Below, piece by piece: positions 1 to 5,722 of a stretch of 10,687 nucleotides of DNA. This DNA is from Oscillospiraceae bacterium (lineage in GTDB: Bacteria > Bacillota > Clostridia > UMGS1883): the NCBI GenBank assembly GCA_022508735.1, contig JAFLUQ010000074.1, positions 1-10,687 on the forward strand, read 5' to 3'. The notes under the pieces were generated by a model. The model was not told the origin of the DNA. It did not search any database and worked only from the letters and a program-made list of their open reading frames with translations. The position numbers and the translations under genes were made by a program. The first letter of the stretch is position 1; the number at the start of each line of letters is the position of its first letter.

Positions 1-616
1 TGTCCATGAATGCGCCCGGGTCACCCTCGTCGGCGTTACAGCAGACATACTTCTGATCGTTAACGCTCTTGGAGGCGAAATCCCACTTCATGCCTGTGGG
101 GAAACCGCCGCCGCCGCGGCCGCGGAGACCGGACTTCTTGATGGTGTCGATAACATCGACGGGAGTCATCTCGGTGAGCACCTTGCCGAGGGCCTGATAG
201 CCGTCAACAGCGATGTACTCCTCGATGTTCTCAGGGTTGATAACGCCGCAGTTGCGAAGCGCAACACGCTGCTGCTTCTTATAGAAATTAACGTCGTTAA
301 GGGACTTAATGCCCTCGTCCTCGATGGTCTCATCGTAAACGAGTCTCTTAACGATTCTGCCCTTGAGGAGATGCTCTTTAACGATCTCCTCAACGTCCTC
401 CTTCTGAACGCGGCTGTAGAAGGAGCCTTCGGGATATACAACTACAATGGGGCCGAGGGCGCAAAGGCCGAAGCAGCCCGTCTTAATAACCTTTACCTCT
501 TTGGAGAGACCGTTTTCCTCCAATTTGGCCTCGAACTCGCTCATGAGAGTTTCGCTGCCGGAGGAAGTACAGCCCGTACCTCCGCAGATAAGCACGTGGG
601 ATCTAACCAGCTCCAT
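1..616 (-). CDS. nuoF: NADH-binding NuoF-like subunit of a bifurcating [FeFe]-hydrogenase (HydB type), partial at left edge
   Basis: The flavoprotein subunit takes electrons from or to NADH through FMN and passes them to iron-sulfur clusters; in HydABC-type hydrogenases it is called HydB. The 205 visible N-terminal codons show a thioredoxin-like [2Fe-2S] domain with Cys11, Cys16, Cys48 and Cys52 (CGGTGC and CFGLC), then the NADH/FMN-binding glycine-rich stretch GLRGRGGGGFPTGMKW at about residues 163-178, followed by CNADEGDPGAF. The gene runs off the window, so the rest of the flavin domain and any C-terminal ferredoxin domain are not seen. The start is the ATG at 616, with GGAGAG eight bases upstream. 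It lies 18 bases after the preceding ferredoxin gene, in the same operon. The added N-terminal [2Fe-2S] domain fits the hydrogenase-linked form better than respiratory Complex I NuoF. Family assignment is secure; the hydrogenase role is inferred from the neighbours. Confidence 0.95.
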   Translation of the reverse strand, partial: MELVRSHVLICGGTGCTSSGSETLMSEFEAKLEENGLSKEVKVIKTGCFGLCALGPIVVVYPEGSFYSRVQKEDVEEIVKEHLLKGRIVKRLVYDETIEDEGIKSLNDVNFYKKQQRVALRNCGVINPENIEEYIAVDGYQALGKVLTEMTPVDVIDTIKKSGLRGRGGGGFPTGMKWDFASKSVNDQKYVCCNADEGDPGAFMD

Positions 617-634
617 TCAGTACACTCTCCTCTC

Positions 635-1006
635 TTACATTCCGGCCGAACCGATCGTGTACTCAGACACTACCTGGCCGTTTACAATGTGATCAGATAC
701 GATTTTAGCTACCTTCTCAGGAGTCATCTTTATGTAGGTGACTTTGTCCTGACCGGGTGCATAGATCTCAACGATGGGCTCGAGACGGCAAAGACCTATG
801 CAGCCCGTCTGCTCTACAACCACATTGCTGAGATTTCTCTTGTTGATTTCCTCGAGGAAAGCTGTCATAACGGGGCGAGCGCCGGCGGCAATACCGCAGG
901 TGGCCATACCAACTACAACTCTGGTGCCGTCCTCTCTTTCCTTTCTCAGATTGACGTTCTCAATCGCTTTCTGCTTCAATGCCTGAAGCTCTGCTAAGCT
1001 TTTCAT
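635..1006 (-). CDS. (2Fe-2S) thioredoxin-like ferredoxin of the hydrogenase operon
   Basis: A 123-residue cytoplasmic protein of the thioredoxin-like [2Fe-2S] ferredoxin family that often lies between NuoE- and NuoF-like genes in clostridial hydrogenase operons, presumably an electron-transfer or accessory subunit. Residues 30-44 hold a VVVGMATCGIAAGAR segment with Cys37, and residues 66-73 hold QTGCIGLC with Cys69 and Cys73. Only three cysteines occur in the whole protein, while NuoE- and NuoF-type domains use four, so a cluster would need a non-cysteine or external fourth ligand, or may not form. The N-terminal 25 residues are charged and helical. The start codon abuts the stop of the upstream ATPase gene (TAAATG), implying translational coupling. 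Membership of the family is well supported; a specific redox partner is inference. Confidence 0.88.
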   Translation of the reverse strand: MKSLAELQALKQKAIENVNLRKEREDGTRVVVGMATCGIAAGARPVMTAFLEEINKRNLSNVVVEQTGCIGLCRLEPIVEIYAPGQDKVTYIKMTPEKVAKIVSDHIVNGQVVSEYTIGSAGM

Positions 1007-1570
1007 TTATTCTGCACCTCCATTAATATTTCCATAAATATTCGCAATACCCTCATCAATGAAATCCTTGAGCCAGGCGGCCACAGTGGGGTCGCCGAGG
1101 GGTACTTCTCCGAGGATTTCCTTCATTTCTTTAGTGTTGAATTCAAAAACCTGTCGGTTAAAAGTATGCTTGTAGTAAAAGTCTATAGCCTCATTCATTG
1201 AGATCAGGGTCATCATAGTGCCCGCCATATCCCCAAGGGGCTGACGGTCAATGTGGCCGTAGGAGAAGGTCGCCTTTATAAACGTGCCCTTCCCAACCTC
1301 GCTGGTGAGCTCAACATCGCCGCCCGTGGCCTGAGCCGCACTGCGAAGGAGTGAAATTCCCATGCCAACCTTACGGGTGGTGCGGGTAGTAACAAATGGG
1401 TCCATGACTCTTGCCACCATTTCCTCATCCATGCCGCAGCCGTTATCCTTCACTGAGAAGAACAGCTCGTCGCTGTCGGTATCCTCAAACAGCTCCACGT
1501 CTATTCTCGACGCTCCCGCGCGAACCGAATTCTGGACTATGTCCAGTATGTTCAGACTTATCTCCTGCAT
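1007..1570 (-). CDS. Stand-alone GHKL (histidine-kinase-like) ATPase in the hydrogenase operon
   Basis: A 187-residue cytoplasmic protein made of one HATPase_c (GHKL) domain plus a C-terminal helical tail. Visible ATP-site boxes are the N box around LDIVQNS (residues 9-15, Asn14), DNGCGM (42-47), the F box DPFVTTR (57-63), the second glycine box GMGISL (69-74) and GKGT (93-96). There is no H-box/DHp phosphoacceptor region, no sensor domain and no membrane segment, so it is not a complete histidine kinase. Residues about 105-187 have no motif I recognise. It sits two bases after nuoE and directly abuts the ferredoxin gene, so it is co-translated with the hydrogenase subunits. Proteins like this are usually annotated only as ATP-binding protein; it might phosphorylate or regulate a partner, or help assembly, but the sequence does not decide. 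Confidence 0.9.
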   Translation of the reverse strand: MQEISLNILDIVQNSVRAGASRIDVELFEDTDSDELFFSVKDNGCGMDEEMVARVMDPFVTTRTTRKVGMGISLLRSAAQATGGDVELTSEVGKGTFIKATFSYGHIDRQPLGDMAGTMMTLISMNEAIDFYYKHTFNRQVFEFNTKEMKEILGEVPLGDPTVAAWLKDFIDEGIANIYGNINGGAE

Positions 1571-1572
1571 AA

Positions 1573-2061
1573 TTAATACTTTGCAATTATACCGGGTACG
1601 TCATCAACTACAAGACGTCCGTAAACGTCATCGTTGACTGTTATAACCGGAGCAAGGCCGCATGCGCCGATGCAGCGTGTGGCCGTGAGGGAAAACTTTC
1701 CGTCGGGAGTGCAGTCGTCCACATCGATATCAAGAATCTCTTTGATCTTTTCGATGATGTCGCCGCTGCCCTTAACATAGCAGGCGGTTCCGAGACATAC
1801 GCCGATCTGATACTCACCCTTGGGGTTGAGAGAGAACTGCGTATAGAACGTTACAACGCCGTAAACCTCGGCAAGAGTAACGCCCAGACCCTTCGCGATT
1901 ATGGTCTGAACCTCAATCGGAAGATAGCCGTAGATGCCCTGTGCCTCGTGAAGCACGGAAATCAGCGCGCCGCGCTGGTCCTTATGCGCTTCGATGACCT
2001 TCAGAAGCTCCGCTTCCTGCTCTGCAGTGCCCTTGAAAGGCACTGTTGCCTGATTACTCAT
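1573..2061 (-). CDS. nuoE: NuoE-like [2Fe-2S] subunit of NAD-linked [FeFe]-hydrogenase (HydC type)
   Basis: The 24 kDa-type thioredoxin-like [2Fe-2S] subunit; in bifurcating hydrogenases it is HydC and acts with the NuoF-like flavoprotein. At 162 residues it has the usual family length. An N-terminal helical domain (about 10-80, containing the family signature around HEAQGIYGYLP) precedes the cluster domain with Cys89 and Cys94 (CLGTAC) and Cys130 and Cys134 (CIGAC), the complete four-ligand set. The start ATG at 2061 is preceded by AAGGAGGT with ideal spacing. It is the first gene of the structural operon, with a promoter about 80 bases upstream. The downstream order ATPase, ferredoxin, NuoF is typical of clostridial hydrogenase loci, which argues against a Complex I or formate dehydrogenase context, although the catalytic subunit is outside the window. 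Confidence 0.95.
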   Translation of the reverse strand: MSNQATVPFKGTAEQEAELLKVIEAHKDQRGALISVLHEAQGIYGYLPIEVQTIIAKGLGVTLAEVYGVVTFYTQFSLNPKGEYQIGVCLGTACYVKGSGDIIEKIKEILDIDVDDCTPDGKFSLTATRCIGACGLAPVITVNDDVYGRLVVDDVPGIIAKY

Positions 2062-2109
2062 ATATTGTTACCTCCTTAATAAATTATCGAAATTAAGCAT
2101 GCAAATGCC

Positions 2110-2128
2110 GGCGCGGACTCACCGCGCC
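2110..2128 (-). promoter_or_regulatory. GC-rich hairpin in the 5' leader of the nuoE operon
   Basis: On the minus strand GGCGCGGtgagtCCGCGCC forms a perfect 7-bp stem with a 5-base loop. It begins roughly 8 bases after the transcription start predicted from the promoter at 2143-2171, about 50 bases before the nuoE start. No T-tract follows, so it is not a standard intrinsic terminator. A 5'-end stem of this kind can stabilise an mRNA or be bound by a regulator; which applies here is unknown. Confidence 0.6.
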
Positions 2129-2142
2129 TACACAGCATTATC

Positions 2143-2171
2143 ATTATAGCAGATTTCTTTGAGTTTGTCTA
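2143..2171 (-). promoter_or_regulatory. Sigma-A type promoter of the nuoE-nuoF operon
   Basis: On the minus strand a TAGACA -35 box (2171-2166, five of six consensus bases) is separated by exactly 17 bases from a perfect TATAAT -10 box (2148-2143). Transcription would start near 2136, giving a leader of about 75 bases before nuoE that contains the hairpin at 2110-2128. The promoter is inside the 216-base gap between the PHP gene and nuoE, so the structural genes can be expressed separately from the sensory cassette. I see no clear terminator after the PHP gene, so read-through from upstream is also possible. Confidence 0.75.
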
Positions 2172-2277
2172 CACTAACAGCTCTGTTTCCATAAAATTTT
2201 TTACAATTTTCCTCAAATTCCGTTTTTAGTAAACACCGATTATGTTTAATCTGCCTATTGCCTGAGTAAATGCGCGG

Positions 2278-2982
2278 CTAAACGCCTTTTTTCAAGGCCT
2301 CGATTACCGCCGCCGCGCTCTTTTCCTCCAGCGTCAGCCGCCAAACTGCCTCGGATATGTCGGTCAGGTAGTGGGCGTCGCTGTCGTGAATATATTTATA
2401 CTTCGGGTCGGACGCCATGTCCGGTGTGGCACGCTTCGAGAGCTCCAGCGTCGAAAAGTTCATCTCCTCCGGTATAAAGCCCAGATTGGATATTATGCTG
2501 TTACTGCTGCGGTCGATGTGTGCCGCTATGCAGACGCCTCCCCTCTCTTCCACCATAGCCTTGATATCTTCAATAGGAAGGTCGGTGGCGTTTATGAGGA
2601 GCTTTTCAATGGTTCCCGTCTGCTCGTCCTTGCTGTTCATGATGCGCTGTTCGCCAAAAATTTCCGGCTTATTCTTTATTGGCGGCAGATGCTCCTCCAA
2701 AATCTCACCCATGTCGAGGGCCGCCTCAACCGTAGGGAACAGGCACAGCAGATGTACCTCCTCGGCGCTCTCGGCCTCAATGGCCGGCACCACGGTCAGG
2801 CCCCACTCCTCGGCTGCTTCCATAATGGCGGGCACATTTTTAGCTGTATTATGGTCCGAAAGAGCTATGATCTCAAGCCCGTTCAGCATGGCCATGGCCG
2901 CTATATTGTGGGGCGTCATATCGTCGTCGCCGCAGGGCGACAGGCATGAGTGCATATGCAAATCGTAAGCGTATCTGCCCAT
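2278..2982 (-). CDS. PHP-domain metal-dependent phosphoesterase
   Basis: A 234-residue PHP (polymerase and histidinol phosphatase) family protein, predicted to hydrolyse phosphoester bonds with a cluster of divalent metals in the cytoplasm. Metal-ligand motifs visible are Asp7-Leu-His9-Met-His11 near the N-terminus, SDHN at 42-45, Glu69/Glu71, His77, His155 in AAHID, and HDSDAH ending at His204, so the active site looks complete. The start used is the ATG at 2982, which overlaps the previous stop as TGATG and has AAGGA upstream; an in-frame ATG at 3006 would add eight residues lying inside the previous gene and lacks a better ribosome site. It is the last gene of the DRTGG/RsbW/hydrogenase-like cassette. 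The substrate is unknown: a nucleotide or phosphorylated metabolite linked to the sensory module is a guess from context. Confidence 0.9.
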   Translation of the reverse strand: MGRYAYDLHMHSCLSPCGDDDMTPHNIAAMAMLNGLEIIALSDHNTAKNVPAIMEAAEEWGLTVVPAIEAESAEEVHLLCLFPTVEAALDMGEILEEHLPPIKNKPEIFGEQRIMNSKDEQTGTIEKLLINATDLPIEDIKAMVEERGGVCIAAHIDRSSNSIISNLGFIPEEMNFSTLELSKRATPDMASDPKYKYIHDSDAHYLTDISEAVWRLTLEEKSAAAVIEALKKGV

Positions 2983-3311
2983 CACACCAGATCCTTCAGC
3001 TCGCACACCAGCTCAAAGGCCGTTTTCTCGCTGCTGTAAATAGGTATACCCTCCATCTCCGCCCTTGTAGCGGTATTGGGGTCGGGGTTAAGCCCTTCGG
3101 CCAGAATTATCATGGCCACATCGGTCAGGCTGGCCACAGCTACAATGTTTATGTTAGTCTGTATGGTGACCCATGCGTTGCCGCTCTGGGCTTTTCCCAT
3201 TACAAGGCTCAGAAGGTCGCCCACGTATCCGCCTTCCACCTCACGGTCTATACCGTCCTCGCCGCATTTAAGGGTCAGACTGAGCCTCTCGGCTATATCT
3301 TTAACTGTCAT
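2982..3311 (-). CDS. DRTGG-domain protein, second copy
   Basis: A 109-residue single-domain protein of the DRTGG family, a small alpha/beta domain otherwise found fused to CBS domains or phosphotransacetylase and thought to act in ligand sensing. It shares the pattern of the first DRTGG gene of this operon: an N-terminal KDIAERL-type helix, a GGYVGDLLS segment, then a VTIQTNINIVAVA strand-turn-helix and IILAEG. The two are therefore diverged paralogues. The ATG at 3311 is chosen because AGGAG lies nine bases upstream; the ATG at 3320 directly touches that site and is too close. The stop overlaps the PHP start. The gene sits 27 bases after the hydrogenase-like gene, and the conserved neighbourhood suggests a role in the same sensory assembly; no catalytic residues are evident. 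Confidence 0.88.
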   Translation of the reverse strand: MTVKDIAERLSLTLKCGEDGIDREVEGGYVGDLLSLVMGKAQSGNAWVTIQTNINIVAVASLTDVAMIILAEGLNPDPNTATRAEMEGIPIYSSEKTAFELVCELKDLV

Positions 3312-3338
3312 CGGAGTCATCTCCTTTATATTATTTAA

Positions 3339-4637
3339 TCATTCCATAGACGGCGGCATCTTGCTTTCCAGCTCAGCCATTTCTCTCGCAAGAGCGCTGA
3401 CGCGTTCACGGAGCTTAAATATACAGTCGGTCTCGTTTGCCTTACCGCGGACGATATCCTCTGCCAGCTCACGGCAGGACGGTGCTCCGCAGGAGCCGCA
3501 GTCCAGCTGAGGCAGGCCTTCAAAGATCTCGTTCATGCGTATGGCCTTCTGCATTGCCACGCTGAAGTCCGCATCCAGAGGCGAGAACGGCTGATACTCG
3601 ATCTTCTTGTCCCAATAGAGGTGCATATCTTCCTCTATCTTGCCGACCTTGTCCTCCAGCTTACCGGAGATACGCCTTATCCTTGAATTTGCCACAAAGT
3701 TATTTTCCACAGTCAGGCAGCCGCCAACGCAGCCGCCGGTACAGGCCAGGGCCTCAATGAAGTCCACGCCATTTATCTTCTCGTCCTCAAGCTGGTCTAA
3801 GACCCCAATAACATTCGCTATTCCGTCAACAGCTATGTACCGCCTTATCCCAAGAGCTTCGGCCTCGCCGCCGTGATTGGCCCAGCGCACTCCGTTCGGA
3901 CCGGATTGGCACAAATGCTCAACGTCCTTTATTTTGCTTATGCTGTGAGCCAGCCGCATATACACATCCTTGATGGAGATCGCCCAGTCCACATTTGATT
4001 TTTGCAGCGCCATTGGCCACTTTATGGCCGTCACCTTGGCCGGACATGGGGTTATAAAGAACACCCCTATCTCTTCGTCGCTGAGGCCGGTCTTTTCCCG
4101 GGCCTCCTTGCGCGCCATTTCAGCGGCCACCTCCATTGGAGAGGTCAGCGGAGCCACATGACTCATAAGGTCCTGATATTTGACCGCAATAAGCCGCACC
4201 ACTGCCGGGCAGGCGGAGGATATTACCGGCAGCTCCACTTCGCCGTTCTTAATAAGCTCCTTCATTTTTTCAGTCACAACTTCGGCTCCCCGGGCCACCT
4301 CAAACACGTGATCAAACCCCAGCATTTTGAGCCCCGTCAGAATAATATCGAAGTCGCCGGCCTTGGAAAACTGCCCGCAGAATGCGGGAGCAGGCAGAGC
4401 GATCTTGTATTTATATCGGTCCATAACCTCAAAGCCGTCGGTTATGGCCTTTTTAGCGCGGTACTGGCAGCGGCGTATGCACTCGCCGCAGTCGATACAC
4501 CGCTCACTTATGATCTTAGCTTTACCCTGCTGTACGCGAATGGCCTGCGTCGGGCAGTAGCGTATGCAGGTCGTGCAGCCCTTGCACATTGGTTTGTCAA
4601 GGGTAACGCTGTGAAATCTTCTTTCTATCTCTCCCAT
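3339..4637 (-). CDS. [FeFe]-hydrogenase-like protein with ferredoxin domains, probably sensory
   Basis: A 432-residue soluble protein. N-terminal 2x[4Fe-4S] ferredoxin: Cys18, 21, 24, 28 and Cys47, 50, 53, 57. Middle: [FeFe]-hydrogenase large-subunit domain, with H-cluster cysteines Cys143 (SSACPAV), Cys198 (TPCPAK) and Cys299/Cys303 (EALACTGGCVGGC). C-terminus: an extra four-Cys Fe-S motif (Cys380, 383, 388, 405) and a short coiled helix. All four H-cluster ligands remain, but the canonical TSCCP, MPCxxK and ExMxC motifs are changed: the proton-transfer cysteine is Ala, the MPC methionine is Thr and the ExMxC methionine is Leu. Loss of that cysteine is known from HydS-type putative sensory hydrogenases, so H2 or redox sensing is more likely than fast turnover. 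No PAS domain is present, unlike HydS. The ATG at 4637 has AGGAGGG eight bases upstream; a GTG at 4643 is too close to it. Directly follows the RsbW-like gene. Confidence 0.9.
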   Translation of the reverse strand: MGEIERRFHSVTLDKPMCKGCTTCIRYCPTQAIRVQQGKAKIISERCIDCGECIRRCQYRAKKAITDGFEVMDRYKYKIALPAPAFCGQFSKAGDFDIILTGLKMLGFDHVFEVARGAEVVTEKMKELIKNGEVELPVISSACPAVVRLIAVKYQDLMSHVAPLTSPMEVAAEMARKEAREKTGLSDEEIGVFFITPCPAKVTAIKWPMALQKSNVDWAISIKDVYMRLAHSISKIKDVEHLCQSGPNGVRWANHGGEAEALGIRRYIAVDGIANVIGVLDQLEDEKINGVDFIEALACTGGCVGGCLTVENNFVANSRIRRISGKLEDKVGKIEEDMHLYWDKKIEYQPFSPLDADFSVAMQKAIRMNEIFEGLPQLDCGSCGAPSCRELAEDIVRGKANETDCIFKLRERVSALAREMAELESKMPPSME

Positions 4638-4669
4638 TTGCACAGCCCTCCTTTTATGTTTATTACAGG

Positions 4670-5098
4670 CTACTTTATATACACTATCATATCTACGGTA
4701 GTGCCTACGCCTATTTCTGTCTCTATATTCATTTCATCGGTATATTTTCTCATATTAGGAAGGCCCATACCCGCGCCGAAGCCCAGCTCACGAACCTGCT
4801 GACTCGCCGTCGAAAAGCCCTCTGTCATCGCCTTATCTATATCAGGGATGCCGGGACCGACGTCCTTATGTATCATCCTTATCTTATCCGGCGATATCTC
4901 CACGTCTATCACGCCGCCGTTTGCGTGAATGACCATATTTATCTCGCACTCGTACATCGCGATTGCGACCTTGCGGATAACCTCGGTGCTGAGTCCGAGC
5001 TGCTTGAGCACCTTTTTAACCGCGCCGCTGGCCTCTCCGGCCACAGTGAAGTCCGTACCGTCGACGACGTAATGCAGCTTCATCAACGGCTCACTCAT
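4670..5098 (-). CDS. RsbW/SpoIIAB-like GHKL ATPase (anti-sigma-factor-type kinase)
   Basis: A 142-residue cytoplasmic single-domain GHKL protein resembling the RsbW family of serine kinases that bind sigma factors or phosphorylate STAS anti-sigma antagonists. Visible boxes: N box YECEINMVIHA (49-59, Asn54), DVGPG (79-83), GFGAGMGL (107-114) and GVGTT (130-134). The length fits the family. The start ATG at 5098 overlaps the stop of the first DRTGG gene as ATGA, with GGGAGG upstream. No STAS protein, SpoIIE-type phosphatase or sigma factor lies in the window, so its partner is unknown. Position between a DRTGG protein and the hydrogenase-like protein suggests it transmits a redox or hydrogen signal; the target cannot be read from the sequence. 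Confidence 0.9.
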   Translation of the reverse strand: MSEPLMKLHYVVDGTDFTVAGEASGAVKKVLKQLGLSTEVIRKVAIAMYECEINMVIHANGGVIDVEISPDKIRMIHKDVGPGIPDIDKAMTEGFSTASQQVRELGFGAGMGLPNMRKYTDEMNIETEIGVGTTVDMIVYIK

Positions 5099-5448
5099 GC
5101 GCGGACTCCGCCTCCCTTAAGACCGGCGGCATAGAGTTTGCCGCAGGCAGGGTACATCGGCATTTCCGTTTTCATAATAACGATGTCCCGGTTTTCAGCC
5201 AAACTGAGAACCTCAGCCGAGGGCTCCTTGCCGCGCACAAAGATGACCGCGTGAATATCCATCATTTCAGCGGTGCGTATAACCTGACCATTGATCAGGC
5301 CGGTGAGCAAAAGCGCCTGATCCTTTACAAAGGCCAGAACGTCACTCATGAGGTCAGAGCCGCAGGCGGAAAAGACCTCATTGTCCATTTCGTCCTCGCC
5401 GACCAACACCTCCGCATTTAAAATCTCTTTAATTTCGCTTAGCTTCAT
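5095..5448 (-). CDS. DRTGG-domain protein, first copy
   Basis: A 117-residue single DRTGG-domain protein and first gene of the sensory cassette. It has the same layout as the second copy at 2982-3311: a KEIL-type N-terminal helix, a CGSDLMSDVLAF segment (about 29-40), an ALLLTGLINGQVIRTA strand-loop-helix (45-60) and HAVIFVRGK (66-74). Cys29 and Cys102 are each followed by Gly (ACG), not present in the second copy, and could be redox-active or metal-binding, but this is speculation. The ATG at 5448 follows GGAGG at normal spacing; the stop overlaps the start of the RsbW-like gene (ATGA), so the two proteins are probably made in equal amounts. The promoter is about 40 bases upstream. DRTGG domains have no established catalytic activity; small-ligand binding is likely. 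Confidence 0.88.
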   Translation of the reverse strand: MKLSEIKEILNAEVLVGEDEMDNEVFSACGSDLMSDVLAFVKDQALLLTGLINGQVIRTAEMMDIHAVIFVRGKEPSAEVLSLAENRDIVIMKTEMPMYPACGKLYAAGLKGGGVRA

Positions 5449-5493
5449 AGCGATACCTCCAAAAAAGTTTTATTATTTATGTGCCTTATAAAT

Positions 5494-5522
5494 ATTATAC
5501 ACAAAACACACCTGTATTGCAA
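5494..5522 (-). promoter_or_regulatory. Promoter of the sensory/hydrogenase-like cassette
   Basis: On the minus strand a TTGCAA -35 box (5522-5517, four of six consensus) and a perfect TATAAT -10 box (5499-5494) are separated by 17 bases. Transcription would begin near 5487, leaving a leader of about 40 bases that ends with a GGAGG site before the DRTGG gene. The weak -35 box together with the surrounding inverted repeat (5503-5529) suggests regulated expression. Confidence 0.65.
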
Positions 5523-5529
5523 GTGTTTT
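5503..5529. promoter_or_regulatory. Inverted repeat spanning the -35 region of the DRTGG promoter
   Basis: AAAACAC (5503-5509) and GTGTTTT (5523-5529) are perfect 7-base inverted arms, 13 bases apart and centred 20 bases from each other, about two helical turns. The -35 box lies between the arms and one arm occupies the promoter spacer. This placement suits a repressor operator. No known operator consensus (for example Rex) matches it. Confidence 0.45.
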
Positions 5530-5659
5530 TTATGAAAATGTTACAAATTCTTGCCTGTTTTTCAAGAAAAAAGAACATATCAGCAGTGAAAGCTATAACT
5601 TTATTTCAACTCCATTTGGCCCAAAATCATAATTATTATAAATTTTCGCCGGATTTTCA

Positions 5660-5688
5660 TTGACATTTGTGCAAACACAATATAATAT
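5660..5688 (+). promoter_or_regulatory. Promoter of the WYL-rtcB unit
   Basis: A perfect TTGACA -35 box (5660-5665) is followed by overlapping -10 candidates: TATAAT at 5681-5686 with a short 15-base spacer, or TAATAT at 5683-5688 with a 17-base spacer. Transcription would start about 5694, giving a leader of about 30 bases with GGAGGTG just before the first WYL gene. The spacer is filled by a palindrome. It diverges from the hydrogenase-side promoter about 160 bases away. Confidence 0.72.
5667..5680. promoter_or_regulatory. Palindromic candidate operator between -35 and -10 of the WYL promoter
   Basis: TTGTGcaaaCACAA is a perfect 5-base inverted repeat with a 4-base centre that sits exactly between the -35 and -10 boxes. 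A protein bound here would block RNA polymerase. The half-site resembles the Rex half-site TTGTG, but Rex sites have an 8-base centre between those halves, so Rex is unlikely; autoregulation by the WYL proteins is an inference from position. Confidence 0.5.
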
Positions 5689-5722
5689 TAAATGTACGGT
5701 CACGGTTTTACGGAGGTGAATT

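Noticed and set aside
371..997. Long plus-strand open frame across the ferredoxin/NuoF junction
   Set aside because: It is antisense to two well-supported minus-strand genes with cluster motifs and ribosome sites; its translation has no recognisable features.
2160..2215. Possible Rex operators upstream of nuoE (TTGTAAAAAATTTTAT and CTGTTAGTGTAGACAA on the minus strand)
   Set aside because: Neither fits the 18-base Rex palindrome: the first lacks a matching right half, and the second has the wrong spacing between half-sites. Rex control of the operon remains possible but is not shown.
2220..2277. Terminator after the PHP gene
   Set aside because: No stem of useful length followed by a T-tract is present on the minus strand, so I do not call one.
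4002..4802. 266-codon plus-strand frame opposite the hydrogenase-like gene
   Set aside because: It lies antisense to a gene with complete Fe-S motifs, has no ribosome site, and its Cys/His/Arg-rich composition is typical of a reverse shadow of a GC-rich gene.
5548..5568. Inverted repeat TTCTTG...CAAGAA in the divergent intergenic region
   Set aside because: Six-base arms in an A/T-rich stretch are expected by chance, and it lies away from both promoters without a T-tract.
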